From contig SCUS01000084.1 of the NCBI GenBank assembly GCA_004297725.1, positions 16,122 to 80,121 of the forward strand: a stretch of 64,000 nt of DNA, in the 5' to 3' direction. This DNA is from Myxococcaceae bacterium. GTDB lineage: Bacteria; Myxococcota_A; Polyangia; Polyangiales; Ga0077539. This document shows, one piece after another, positions 43,112 through 51,420 of the stretch. Position 1 is the stretch's first letter, and the number at the start of each line of letters is the position of its first letter. A model generated the notes under the pieces. It was not told the DNA's origin. It searched no databases and worked only from the letters and a program-made list of their open reading frames with translations. Position numbers and translations under genes: made by a program.

Positions 43112-46096
43112 TCACTCCGGCAGCAGGGCCTCGAGGGCGGCCAGGTCCGGCGGCTTCGTCAGGTGGTGGTCGAAGCCCGCCTCGCGGGCGCGGCGGCGGT
43201 CGTCCTCCTGGCCGAAGCCCGTCACGGCGATGAGCCGCGTCGCCGCGAGGCCCTCGTCCGCCCGTATCGCGCGCGCCACCTCGTAGCCCGAGAGGTCGGG
43301 CAGGCCCACGTCGCAGATCACCACCCGCGGCGAGAGCGCCCGCGCCTGCCGCAGCCCCTCGGTCGCGGTCGACGCCACGGTCACCGAGTGCCCGCGCAGC
43401 GTCAGCACGGCGTACAGGGTCTCCGCGATGTCGGGGTTGTCCTCGATGATCAGGATGCGGTGCGTACCGCCCCGGGGCGCGGGCGCGGGCGCCGGTGCGG
43501 CGGGCGCGGGCGCGGGCGCCACGGGCAGCCACACGGTGAAGGTCGCGCCGAGGCCGAGCCCGGGGCTCTCGACGCGCACGCCGCCGTCGTGCAGTTCGGC
43601 GAGGCCGCGCACGAGGGCCAGGCCGAGCCCGAGGCCGCCGGCCCCCTGCGCGGTGGCGTGGCCGCCCTGGCTGAAGGGCACGAAGATCATCCCGAAGGAC
43701 TCGGGCTCGATGCCCACGCCGTCGTCGCGCACCGCGACCTCGGCGACGGCCCCGTCGGTGCGCAGGCCGACCGCGACCGTGGAGCCCGCCGGGCTGAAAT
43801 TGATCGCGTTCTGAACCAGGTTGATGACGATCTGCCGCAGCCGGGCCTCGTCCCCGAAAACCAGCACGGGCGCCGCCGGGAGGTCGACCTCGACCCGTTG
43901 CCGGGCCTTCTCCGCCGCGGGCGCCATGTCGGCGACCGTCGCGGCGACCAGGGCCGCGAGGTCGAGCACCTCGCGCCGCAGCGAGACCTTCGCCCGGGAG
44001 ATGCGCGAGACGTCCAGCAGGTCGTCGATGAGCCGGGTCATGTGGGTGACCTGCCGGTCGATGATGTCTCGCGAGCGGGCGAGGGCGGCGGCGTCCGGCC
44101 CGGCGAGCTTCATCATCTGCACGGCGTAGCGGATGGGCGTGAGCGGGTTGCGCAGCTCGTGGCCGAGCACGGCGAGGAAGTCGTCCTTGCGGCGGTCGGC
44201 CTCGCGCAGCGACTCCTCGGCCACCTTGCGGTCGTGGATGTCCGTCGCCGTGCCGAACCAGCGGGTCACCGCGCCGGGGTAGCGCGCGAGCGAGGCGCGG
44301 CTCAGGTGCCAGCGGTACGAGCCGTCGGCCATCTGCATCCGGTGCTCGACCTGGAAGGGCGCGCCGCGGGCGAGCGCCTCGGCCCAGGCCCGCGCCGTCC
44401 CGGCGAGGTCGTCGGGGTGCACCACGTCCGGCCACGACCAGTGGTCGGCCGTCGCCGCCGCGGGCCGGAACTCCCGGGCCCTCGAGTTCTGGTAGTCGAT
44501 CGCGCCCTCCGCGGTGGCCGTCCAGACGAGCTGCGGCATCGCGTTGGCCAGGTCGCGGAAGCGCTGCTCGCTCTCGCGCAGCGCCTGCACGCTTCGCTCG
44601 CGCTCGCTGGTGTCGGCGGTCATCCCGGTGAGGCGAGCGAGCCGGCCCTGGGCGTCGAAGAAGCCGTGCGCCCGCTCCTCGAGGAGCACCGCCTCGTCGC
44701 CGCGCCGGAAGCGGTAGAGCAGCGCGTAGTCCGGCTGCGAGGGGGTGAGCGCGGCGATCGACTCGCCCAACCGGGGACGGTCCGCGGGATGGACCCTCTG
44801 GACGAAATTGGCGCCGGTGTCGTGCGTGGCCTCGACGCCGTCGAGCCCGAGGATCGGCCCGCAGTCCGGCGAGCGCAGCACCCGGTCGCTGGCGACGTCC
44901 CAGTCGAACGCGAACATGCTCGCCGTGCGCATCGCGAGCCGCAGCCGCGCCTCGCTGGCCCGCAGCTCCGTGAGGGCGCGGTGCCGCTCGGTGACGTCCT
45001 CGAAGGTGGCGTACGCCTCGTAGGGAAGGGGGTCGCCGGGCGCGCAGAGCGGCACCGCGTCGATGCTGATCAGCCGGTACTCGCCCGCCCGCGGGTTGAA
45101 CACCTGCATCAGCACGCCCCGCACCGTGCGCCCGGTGCGAAGCGCGACCGAGGTCGGGTGCTCGTCGCCCGGGAAGAGGCTCCCGTCCTCGCGCAAGGTC
45201 CCCTGGACCATGGCGGCCGACACGGGCCCGAGGAGCTCGTCGCGCGTGCGGCCCAGGATGCGCTCCGCGGCGGGGTTGAGCTCGATGATCCTGCCGTCGC
45301 GGTCGTGGTGCACGGCGCCGTGCACCATGGTCTCGAAGAGCAGCCGGTAGCGCCCCTCGGAGGCGCGCCGCGCCTCGTCCGCCTGCCAGCGCTCGGTCAG
45401 GTCGCGCACGACGGCGGTGTAGACCCGGCGGCCGTCCGCCGCGGCGCTGGAGATGGACACCTCCACGGGGAAGCTCGTGCCGTCGGCCCGCAGCGCCGTG
45501 AGCGGCCCGCGGCCGCCCATCGGCCGGCCGGCCTCGCGCCCCCGCCCGAAGGCCTCGATGAGCGTGCCGTGCCCTGGCCGCTGCACCTCGGGGATGAAGC
45601 GGTCGATCGGGGCCCCGAGCACCTCCGCCGCGCGGCACCCGAACATCTCCTCCGCCGCGCGGTTGAAGAGCACCACGCGCTGCGCCTCGTCGATGGACAC
45701 GATCGCGTCCATCGCCGCGTCGACGAGGCTCCTGCTCGCCGCCCGCTCGTCGCGCAGCGCGTCCTCCGCCGCGTGCGCCCGCGCCAGCGCCGCCACCACC
45801 GCCGCGAGGGCGCCCGGCCCGACGCCGTCCGACGCCGAGGCGCGCTGCACCGGCACGTGGGCGGCTTCCGGGGCCCCCGCGAGGGCCGCGGCGAGCGCGT
45901 CCGCCGCGTCGTCAGCGAGCCCGGGGCCCAGCACGACCACCGCCGGGTGGAGCGAGCGCGCGAGGCGCTCGGCCTCCGCGGCGTCCGCGGCGAAGCGCAC
46001 CTCGAGGCCCGCCGCCGTCAGCGCCGCCGCGGCGGGCGCGCCGGGGCCATCCCCGACATACAAGACACGGTATGGGACGGAGAGCGTGGGTGGCAC
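43112..46096 (-). CDS. Multi-PAS hybrid sensor histidine kinase
   Basis: 994 residues, GTG start, no transmembrane segment, so probably cytosolic. A degenerate receiver-like region is at the N terminus (10-110). At least four PAS domains follow (DAIVSIDEAQRVVLFNRAAEEMFG; GRIIELNPAAERILG; SMFAFDWDVASDRVL; LVWTATAEGAIDYQN). Then come a HisKA domain with His646 in LGHELRNPL, a HATPase domain (NAINFSPAG; DDGVGI; GGLGLGLALVRG) and a C-terminal receiver with phospho-acceptor Asp929 (VVICDVGLPDLSG). An Ala/Pro linker precedes the receiver. The output partner is unknown; the downstream NTPase may be one. Confidence 0.93.
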   Translation of the reverse strand: MPPTLSVPYRVLYVGDGPGAPAAAALTAAGLEVRFAADAAEAERLARSLHPAVVVLGPGLADDAADALAAALAGAPEAAHVPVQRASASDGVGPGALAAVVAALARAHAAEDALRDERAASRSLVDAAMDAIVSIDEAQRVVLFNRAAEEMFGCRAAEVLGAPIDRFIPEVQRPGHGTLIEAFGRGREAGRPMGGRGPLTALRADGTSFPVEVSISSAAADGRRVYTAVVRDLTERWQADEARRASEGRYRLLFETMVHGAVHHDRDGRIIELNPAAERILGRTRDELLGPVSAAMVQGTLREDGSLFPGDEHPTSVALRTGRTVRGVLMQVFNPRAGEYRLISIDAVPLCAPGDPLPYEAYATFEDVTERHRALTELRASEARLRLAMRTASMFAFDWDVASDRVLRSPDCGPILGLDGVEATHDTGANFVQRVHPADRPRLGESIAALTPSQPDYALLYRFRRGDEAVLLEERAHGFFDAQGRLARLTGMTADTSERERSVQALRESEQRFRDLANAMPQLVWTATAEGAIDYQNSRAREFRPAAATADHWSWPDVVHPDDLAGTARAWAEALARGAPFQVEHRMQMADGSYRWHLSRASLARYPGAVTRWFGTATDIHDRKVAEESLREADRRKDDFLAVLGHELRNPLTPIRYAVQMMKLAGPDAAALARSRDIIDRQVTHMTRLIDDLLDVSRISRAKVSLRREVLDLAALVAATVADMAPAAEKARQRVEVDLPAAPVLVFGDEARLRQIVINLVQNAINFSPAGSTVAVGLRTDGAVAEVAVRDDGVGIEPESFGMIFVPFSQGGHATAQGAGGLGLGLALVRGLAELHDGGVRVESPGLGLGATFTVWLPVAPAPAPAAPAPAPAPRGGTHRILIIEDNPDIAETLYAVLTLRGHSVTVASTATEGLRQARALSPRVVICDVGLPDLSGYEVARAIRADEGLAATRLIAVTGFGQEDDRRRAREAGFDHHLTKPPDLAALEALLPE

Positions 46097-46106
46097 CGGT
46101 GCCGGG

Positions 46107-46112
46107 ACGATA
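46107..46112 (-). promoter_or_regulatory. Putative -10 hexamer TATCGT, hybrid kinase
   Basis: Minus-strand TATCGT followed by ten bases and the GTG start. The motif TATCGTCCCG also precedes the porin gene start. Confidence 0.3.
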
Positions 46113-46319
46113 CTCCACGCCGATGCGCGGCGGGCCGGGCACCTGGGGCCTCCAGGTCGATCGCTTCTTCACATCCCGGCCCTGGTACCGGTGCGTTCGA
46201 AACCACCGGGGAGAGCGGTGGAGGAGCGCAGCTCGTGCGTGACGCCGGGGAGCACGGGCGCGAACCTCGGCCCTCCGGGCGCGCGACTGAGCGATCATCG
46301 CGCGAGAGGATCCAATCGC

Positions 46320-47672
46320 ATGGAAGACACGGACTGTCTCGTCATCGGTGCAGGCGTCTCCGGGCTCACGGCGGCGCATGAGCTGAAGAAGCGCGGCGTC
46401 GACGTCCGCGTGCTCGAGGCGCGAGAGCGCGTCGGCGGCCGCACCTGGAGCGGCGTGCTCGACGGCGCCGAGGTCGACTGGGGCGGCGAGTGGATCGGCC
46501 ACGGCCAGCCGCGCATCTACGCGCTCATCAAGGAGCTTGGCCTGCGCACCTTCGCCACGTACGACCAGGGCAGGAAGGTGCTCGAGGTGGGGGGCCGCAT
46601 CTCGACGTACACCGGCACGATCCCGTGGATGGCGCCGTGGAAGCTCATCCAGATCCAGGCGGGCATCTGGCGGCTCGACGGGCTCGCGCGAGGGCTCGCC
46701 CGGGACGCCTCGTGGACGCACCCGCGCGCCGGGGAGTGGGACGCCACCACCCTCGACGCCGCGCGCCGCTCGGTCATGTGGAGCGCCGACGCGCGGGGCG
46801 TGATGGACGCCGCGATGCGCACCATCTTCGGCGCGGAGTCCGGCGAGCTCTCGCTGCTTCACGCGCTCGCGTACATCCGCTCCGCGGGCAGCCTCAACAA
46901 CCTCATCGCCACCGAAGGGGGCTTCCAGCACGAGCGCATCCACGGCGGCGCGCAGGCCATCAGCACCGCCCTCCGCGCCTCCGTCGGCGAAGACCGCGTG
47001 CACCTCGGCCGACCCGTCACGCGCATCACCCACGACGCCTCCGGCGTGGTCGTGCGCGACGCCCGCGGCGACGAGTGGCGCGCCCGCCGGGTGGTGGTCT
47101 CCGTGCCCATCGCGCTGGGCGCCCGCATCGAGTTCGAGCCCGCGCTGCCGTCGCTGCGCACGCAGCTCATGGAGCGCGCGTACATGGGCTCCGCGGTGAA
47201 GTGCTTCGTGCGCTACGAGGCGCCGTTCTGGCGCGCGCAGGGCCTCTCCGGCGAGGCCGCCAGCGCCGACGGGCCGATCTCCGTCACCTTCGACCAGTGC
47301 TCCGAAGACGGCTCCGTCGCGTGCCTGCTGGCCTTCGTCGGCGGCAGGGCCGCGCGCACCTGGCACCAGCGCGACCCCGAGGCGCGCAAGCAGCTCGTGA
47401 TCGATCGCCTCGCGGCGTACTTCGGCCCCGAGGCCCGCAAGCCCGTCGCGTACGCCGAGGCCGACTGGAGCGCCGAGCGCTGGAGCGGCGGCGGCCCCAT
47501 CGCGATCTTCCCCACCGGGACGCTCTCCACCCACGGCGCCGCCCTCCGCGCGCCCATCGGCCGCGTGCACTGGGCGGGCACCGAGACCGCCCGCGAGTGC
47601 ATGGGGTTCATCGAGGGCGCCGTGGAGTCGGGCCAGCGCGTCGCCGACGAGGTCGCCCTCGCCGCGGGCTGA
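46320..47672 (+). CDS. Flavin monoamine oxidase family protein
   Basis: 450 residues, FAD-dependent amine oxidase. The dinucleotide loop is VIGAGVSGLTAAHEL at 8-22 with ARERVGGRTWSG after it. The substrate-domain segments are GGEWIGHGQPRIYAL and LHALAYIRSAGSLNNL. The C-terminal FAD motif is VHWAGTETARECMGFIEGAVESGQRVADEV, diagnostic for MAO-type enzymes. It oxidises primary amines to aldehydes, ammonia and hydrogen peroxide; the substrate is unknown. No membrane helix is visible at the C terminus. Divergent from the hybrid kinase with 223 nt between. Confidence 0.92.
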   Translation: MEDTDCLVIGAGVSGLTAAHELKKRGVDVRVLEARERVGGRTWSGVLDGAEVDWGGEWIGHGQPRIYALIKELGLRTFATYDQGRKVLEVGGRISTYTGTIPWMAPWKLIQIQAGIWRLDGLARGLARDASWTHPRAGEWDATTLDAARRSVMWSADARGVMDAAMRTIFGAESGELSLLHALAYIRSAGSLNNLIATEGGFQHERIHGGAQAISTALRASVGEDRVHLGRPVTRITHDASGVVVRDARGDEWRARRVVVSVPIALGARIEFEPALPSLRTQLMERAYMGSAVKCFVRYEAPFWRAQGLSGEAASADGPISVTFDQCSEDGSVACLLAFVGGRAARTWHQRDPEARKQLVIDRLAAYFGPEARKPVAYAEADWSAERWSGGGPIAIFPTGTLSTHGAALRAPIGRVHWAGTETARECMGFIEGAVESGQRVADEVALAAG

Positions 47673-47730
47673 CCCGGTGGCCCTTTCGAGGGGATGAAGT
47701 CCGCGCGCTAGGTCCGGGGGGTTGATCTGG

Positions 47731-47736
47731 TAGCGT
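47731..47736 (+). promoter_or_regulatory. Putative -10 hexamer TAGCGT, RCC1 lipoprotein
   Basis: TAGCGT followed by CGCCGTCG and ATG at 47745, an 8-nt gap with no Shine-Dalgarno. Confidence 0.35.
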
Positions 47737-47744
47737 CGCCGTCG

Positions 47745-49313
47745 ATGCGGCTCGCTCGTGGATCTTCCTGGCTCGGCGCGGCGCTGGCGATGCTCACCTC
47801 GTGCGCGGACAACACCGTCACGCCGATCGTCGAGGCGCCCGAAGACGCCGGTCCGCCGCCGGGGTGCGACGGCCTCGGTCGCAGCCGCTGCATCGACCGC
47901 GTCTCCCTCGGCGCCCGCTTCGGCTGCGCGCTGCTCGGCGACCAGAGCGTCTGGTGCTGGGGCCGCAACGACGAGAGCCAGCTCGGCTACGAGTCCGCCG
48001 ACCTGTGCCCCGAGCGGCTCGCCAGCGGGCAGACGCGCGCGGTCGCGTGTCACATGTACCCGCTCCAGGTCGTCGGGCTCGCGCGCGCCAACGCGGTCAG
48101 CGCCGGCTCGTCGCACGCCTGCGCGCGCCTCACCACCGGCGAGATCCAGTGCTGGGGCGGCAACAGCCGCGGCCAGCTGGGCAGCGGATCAGCCCTGCCG
48201 AGCCGCGCCCCCGTGGCCGTCGTCGGCGTGCGCGGCGTCGTCTCGCTGGCCGCGGGCGAGGGCCACACCTGCGCCGTCGTCGAGGGCGGGCAGCTCTACT
48301 GCTGGGGCGCCAACGACCGCGGGCAGCTCGGGGTCTCCGTCGTGGGCAGCCAGTGCGCCGTCGACGGGGCGATGATCCCCTGCGCGCGCACGCCGGTGCT
48401 CGTGCCCGACGTCGGCGACGCGGCGGAGGTGGTGGTCGGCGACGCGCACACCTGCGTGCGCACCACCGCGGGGACGGTGCAGTGCTGGGGCGCCAACCAC
48501 GACGGGCAGCTCGGCATGGGCGCCGCCGGGGGGTCGCCCGTCCCGAGGCCGCAGGGGGTGAGGCTCGGCGCGTCGCTGCTGCGCAACGTCACCGCGCTCG
48601 CGGCGGGCAGCCATCACACGTGCGCGCTGCGCGAAGACGGCGCCGTGCTCTGCTGGGGTCGGCACGACCGGGGGCAGCTCGGCGTGGCCGTCCCGGAGAC
48701 CTTCGCGCCGTGCGCGCACGCGTGCATCCCCACGGCGGTTCCCATCGTCGGCTACCAGGGCGCGCCCTCCCCGCCGGACCCTGACGGCGGCGACGGCGCC
48801 GTGCCCACGGACGCCGCGATGGACGCCGCGACGGACGCCGCGAGGGACGCCGGCCCGCGCGACGCCGGCGGACGCCGCGACGTGAACCCCTCGCGCGACG
48901 GCGCCGCGGACGCCTCCGCCGACGCCGCGATGGACGTGCAGATCACCATCGACGGCGGCCCCGACGCGACGGCCGCGGAGGCGCCGACGGTGGTGTCCAT
49001 CTCCGCGGGCGGGGCGTTCAGCTGCCTCTCGCTCAGCGACCGGACCCTGCGGTGCTGGGGCACCAACCGGGCCTACGAGCTCGGCAACGGCCGCGTCAAC
49101 GAGGGCGGCCCCTCGCTCACCACGGTCATCGCGTCGCCCGGATCGGCCGCGACGAACCCCCTCCAGGGGGTGGTCGGCGTGGAGTCCGGCGGGTCGACGT
49201 CGTGCGCGCGGCTGGCCGATCGCAGCGTGAAGTGCTGGGGCACCAACGAGGGCGGCGCGCTCGGCGTGGGCGACCAGACCGAGCGCAACGGCCCCGTCTC
49301 GATGACCTGGTAG
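47745..49313 (+). CDS. RCC1-repeat lipoprotein with internal Asp/Ala linker
   Basis: 522 residues. Lipobox LAMLTSC (Cys20). Five RCC1-type blades follow, with Cys-Trp-Gly cores (GCALLGDQSVWCWG, HACARLTTGEIQCWG, HTCAVVEGGQLYCWG, HTCVRTTAGTVQCWG, HTCALREDGAVLCWG). They are interrupted by an Asp/Ala-rich segment of about 65 residues (about 345-410). Two more blades follow (FSCLSLSDRTLRCWG, TSCARLADRSVKCWG). The total is seven blades. In its relatives the Asp-rich segment follows the lipobox. The next gene starts 8 nt later on the same strand. Confidence 0.85.
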   Translation: MRLARGSSWLGAALAMLTSCADNTVTPIVEAPEDAGPPPGCDGLGRSRCIDRVSLGARFGCALLGDQSVWCWGRNDESQLGYESADLCPERLASGQTRAVACHMYPLQVVGLARANAVSAGSSHACARLTTGEIQCWGGNSRGQLGSGSALPSRAPVAVVGVRGVVSLAAGEGHTCAVVEGGQLYCWGANDRGQLGVSVVGSQCAVDGAMIPCARTPVLVPDVGDAAEVVVGDAHTCVRTTAGTVQCWGANHDGQLGMGAAGGSPVPRPQGVRLGASLLRNVTALAAGSHHTCALREDGAVLCWGRHDRGQLGVAVPETFAPCAHACIPTAVPIVGYQGAPSPPDPDGGDGAVPTDAAMDAATDAARDAGPRDAGGRRDVNPSRDGAADASADAAMDVQITIDGGPDATAAEAPTVVSISAGGAFSCLSLSDRTLRCWGTNRAYELGNGRVNEGGPSLTTVIASPGSAATNPLQGVVGVESGGSTSCARLADRSVKCWGTNEGGALGVGDQTERNGPVSMTW

Positions 49314-49321
49314 GCGCGACC

Positions 49322-50926
49322 ATGCGCAGGGGTGTAGCGATGCGGCGACGCAGCACGGGAGGGCGGTGGCGGCAGCGGGCGCTCGGGGCGCTCGGGGCGC
49401 TGGCGACGTCGTGCGCCGGATCGATCGGCGCCGAGGGCCCGCAGGACGCGGGCGACGCCGGCGCGAGCTGCGCGGCGGGCATGGCGTCGGCGCAGTTCAG
49501 GGCGCAGGTGACGCCTCCGGAGTCCATGCTCCCGGGCGCCCGCGCGCAGCTCAGCGTGACCTTCGACAACTGCTCGGGCGGTCCGTGGAGGGCGGGAGAG
49601 TTCGCCCTCGTGCCCGCCCCGGGCACCGTAGGAACCTTCGGCGTCGCGCGCGTCCCGCTGACTGTGGACGTGCCCGAGGGCGGCCGGGTGACGATCCCCT
49701 TCGAGGTGCGGGCGCCCGCCACGGGCGGCGTGTACCCCTACTCCTGGGCCATCGCCCGCGGCGGCACGGAGACCCTGCAGCAGTACTCCCCGCGCGGCGA
49801 GGTCACCGTGCAGCACTCCGCGGACTGCACCGTCCCGGGGCCCGCCGCGCGCTTCCGCCGGCAGTCGCCCCCCTCGCCCTTCGTCGGCGTCGGCGAGCCC
49901 GTGCGGGCGACGGTCACCTTCGCCAACTGCGGCGCCGAGACCTGGACCCGCGACGCCGGCTACGCCCTCGCCTCGGCGCTGCCCGGTGGGCAGTCGCACC
50001 TCGGCGCCGCGCGGGTCGAGCTGCCCAACGAGGTTCCGTTCGGCGCGGAGGTGACGATCACGGTGGAGGGCGTCGCACCCGCCGCGCCGGGGCGCTACCC
50101 CCTCGCGTGGGCGATGCAGAAGCGCTCCGAGCGCGTCGGCGAGGCGACGCCCGAGGTGCGCTTCACGGCGCTCACTCGGGCCAGCTGCGCCGGCGCGGGC
50201 CCCACCTCGCGCTTCGTCGCGCAGACCGCCCCGAGCACCATGGACCCGACGGAGAGCGCCAGCGTCGACGTCACCTTCGCCAACTGCGGCGACGAGGTCT
50301 GGGACTCCGCGTACCGCATCAACGCCGCCGCGCCCGCGACCGACGGGCGCTGGGGCGCGGGCAACCTCGCGCTGCCCCTCGACGTGGGCCCCGGGTTTCA
50401 GCTCACGGTGCCCTTTCGCATCCGCGCGCCCGCCGACGCCGGGAGCTATCCGTACCGCTGGGTGGTCACCCGCGGCGGCACCGACCTCGACCAGCCCTCG
50501 CCCGCGCGCAGCATCACCGTGCGCGTGATCGACTCCGCCGGCCCCTGCCAGGCGCGCCCGGTCGCGGGCTACGTCACCGACCCCTACGGCTACCGCGTGC
50601 ACCCGATCTCGGGGCAGTGGCGGCTTCACACGGGCATCGATTTCGGCGCCGCCTACGGAACGCCCATCTACGCCTGCCGCGGCGGAACGGTCGTGCGCGC
50701 GAGCTGGTACGGCGGCTACGGCAACGCGATCATCCTCGACCACGGCGGCGGGATGACCACCCTCTACGCGCACCAGTCCTCCTTCGCCGTGAGCGAGGGC
50801 CAGCGCGTGACCGCGGGTCAGCTCATCGGCTTCGTGGGCAGCACCGGCAACTCCACCGGCGCGCACCTGCACTTCGAGGTGATGATCCACGGCAGCACCG
50901 TCGACCCGGCGCGCGGCTACCTCTAA
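49322..50926 (+). CDS. M23 peptidase lipoprotein with three FW/Ig-like domains
   Basis: 534 residues. Signal with lipobox LATSC (Cys31). Three beta domains follow, each with an N-C-x-W core (FDNCSGGPW, FANCGAETW, FANCGDEVW) and VTIPFEVRAP-type strands. They resemble FW (NBR1-type) or Ig-like domains. The C-terminal peptidase has zinc ligands His436 and Asp440 (HTGIDFG) and His515/His517 (HLHFE). LytM-type M23 enzymes cut peptidoglycan peptide bridges. Start at 49322 or 49340. It is coupled to the RCC1 lipoprotein. The stop is 4 nt before the palindromic element at 50931. Confidence 0.85.
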   Translation: MRRGVAMRRRSTGGRWRQRALGALGALATSCAGSIGAEGPQDAGDAGASCAAGMASAQFRAQVTPPESMLPGARAQLSVTFDNCSGGPWRAGEFALVPAPGTVGTFGVARVPLTVDVPEGGRVTIPFEVRAPATGGVYPYSWAIARGGTETLQQYSPRGEVTVQHSADCTVPGPAARFRRQSPPSPFVGVGEPVRATVTFANCGAETWTRDAGYALASALPGGQSHLGAARVELPNEVPFGAEVTITVEGVAPAAPGRYPLAWAMQKRSERVGEATPEVRFTALTRASCAGAGPTSRFVAQTAPSTMDPTESASVDVTFANCGDEVWDSAYRINAAAPATDGRWGAGNLALPLDVGPGFQLTVPFRIRAPADAGSYPYRWVVTRGGTDLDQPSPARSITVRVIDSAGPCQARPVAGYVTDPYGYRVHPISGQWRLHTGIDFGAAYGTPIYACRGGTVVRASWYGGYGNAIILDHGGGMTTLYAHQSSFAVSEGQRVTAGQLIGFVGSTGNSTGAHLHFEVMIHGSTVDPARGYL

Positions 50927-50973
50927 GGTCCACCCCTCTCAAGGTCTCATGGGACACCTTAGGACCACTCATA

Positions 50974-51026
50974 CCTGGGGTACGGCGTGGGGCCTCTGCA
51001 TCGTCGTGCAGCGCCTGACCCCAGGC
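50974..51026 (+). repeat. 54-nt nested-hairpin module, copy 2
   Basis: Same sequence as 41424-41476 except that the first base pair is lost, so the outer stem is 8 bp. Confidence 0.95.
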
Positions 51027-51255
51027 AACATCAGGTGGTCACCTTCGCGCGACGCGAAGGTTGCACGGGAATGGCGCCCGACGGCGTCCTGCAGCCCACA
51101 ACGCACGCCGATGCGACGAACGCGAGCGCACCGACGCTCCCGACGCGGACGGTTGCTCCCACGGAGACGACTGTCACATCGCCCGGGCGACCCACGCCGC
51201 CCTCTCACACTTCCCTCGCAACCTTCGCGTCGCGCGAAGGTGACCACCTGATGTT

Positions 51256-51309
51256 GCCTGGGGTCAGGCGCTGCACGTCGATGAAGAGGCCGCACGCCGT
51301 ACCCCAGGC
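51256..51309 (-). repeat. 54-nt nested-hairpin module, copy 3 (inverted)
   Basis: Reverse complement of the module with a few substitutions, mainly in the inner hairpin (CTTCATCGACGTGCAG). The outer GCCTGGGGT/ACCCCAGGC stem is intact. Confidence 0.93.
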
Positions 51310-51406
51310 ATGGGTGGGGCGACGATCAAGTGTCCCATGGGACCTTGAAAGGGGTGCCTCGAAGGTCCCCCGCGATCGCGCGTCGCGTCGTCGCGTCGCG
51401 CCGCGG

Positions 51407-51412
51407 TAGGGT
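51407..51412 (+). promoter_or_regulatory. Putative -10 hexamer TAGGGT, Panacea-like gene
   Basis: TAGGGT then eight bases and ATG at 51421. No Shine-Dalgarno in the gap. The -35 region is not recognisable. Confidence 0.3.
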
Positions 51413-51420
51413 GCGTCCCC

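Larger units (their letters stand above)
50931..51356. repeat. 426-bp intergenic palindromic element (family B, copy 2)
   Basis: Arms 50931-51064 and 51218-51356 face each other across a 153-nt spacer (51065-51217). The inner 60 bp (51005-51064) are perfectly repeated; the outer parts are about 80 % alike. Each arm holds a nested-hairpin module (50974-51026 and 51256-51309). The outermost CACCCCTCTCAAGGTCTCATG resembles the 24-bp repeat of copy 1. The spacer shows no coding sequence. The element fills most of the 494-nt gap between the M23 gene and the Panacea-like gene. Confidence 0.92.

Noticed and set aside
46090..46195. CACCGGT...ACCGGTG inverted repeat in the kinase/amine oxidase gap
   Set aside because: Only 7 bp match before gaps are needed and the arms are about 85 nt apart, so chance similarity is likely.
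43112..46381. Plus-strand frames antisense to the hybrid kinase
   Set aside because: The kinase has complete PAS, HisKA, HATPase and receiver motifs; the opposite frames carry none.
50931..51356. Insertion sequence with terminal inverted repeats
   Set aside because: No transposase frame is present, the arms are longer than usual IS ends, and no clear target duplication is visible. A MITE-like origin remains possible.
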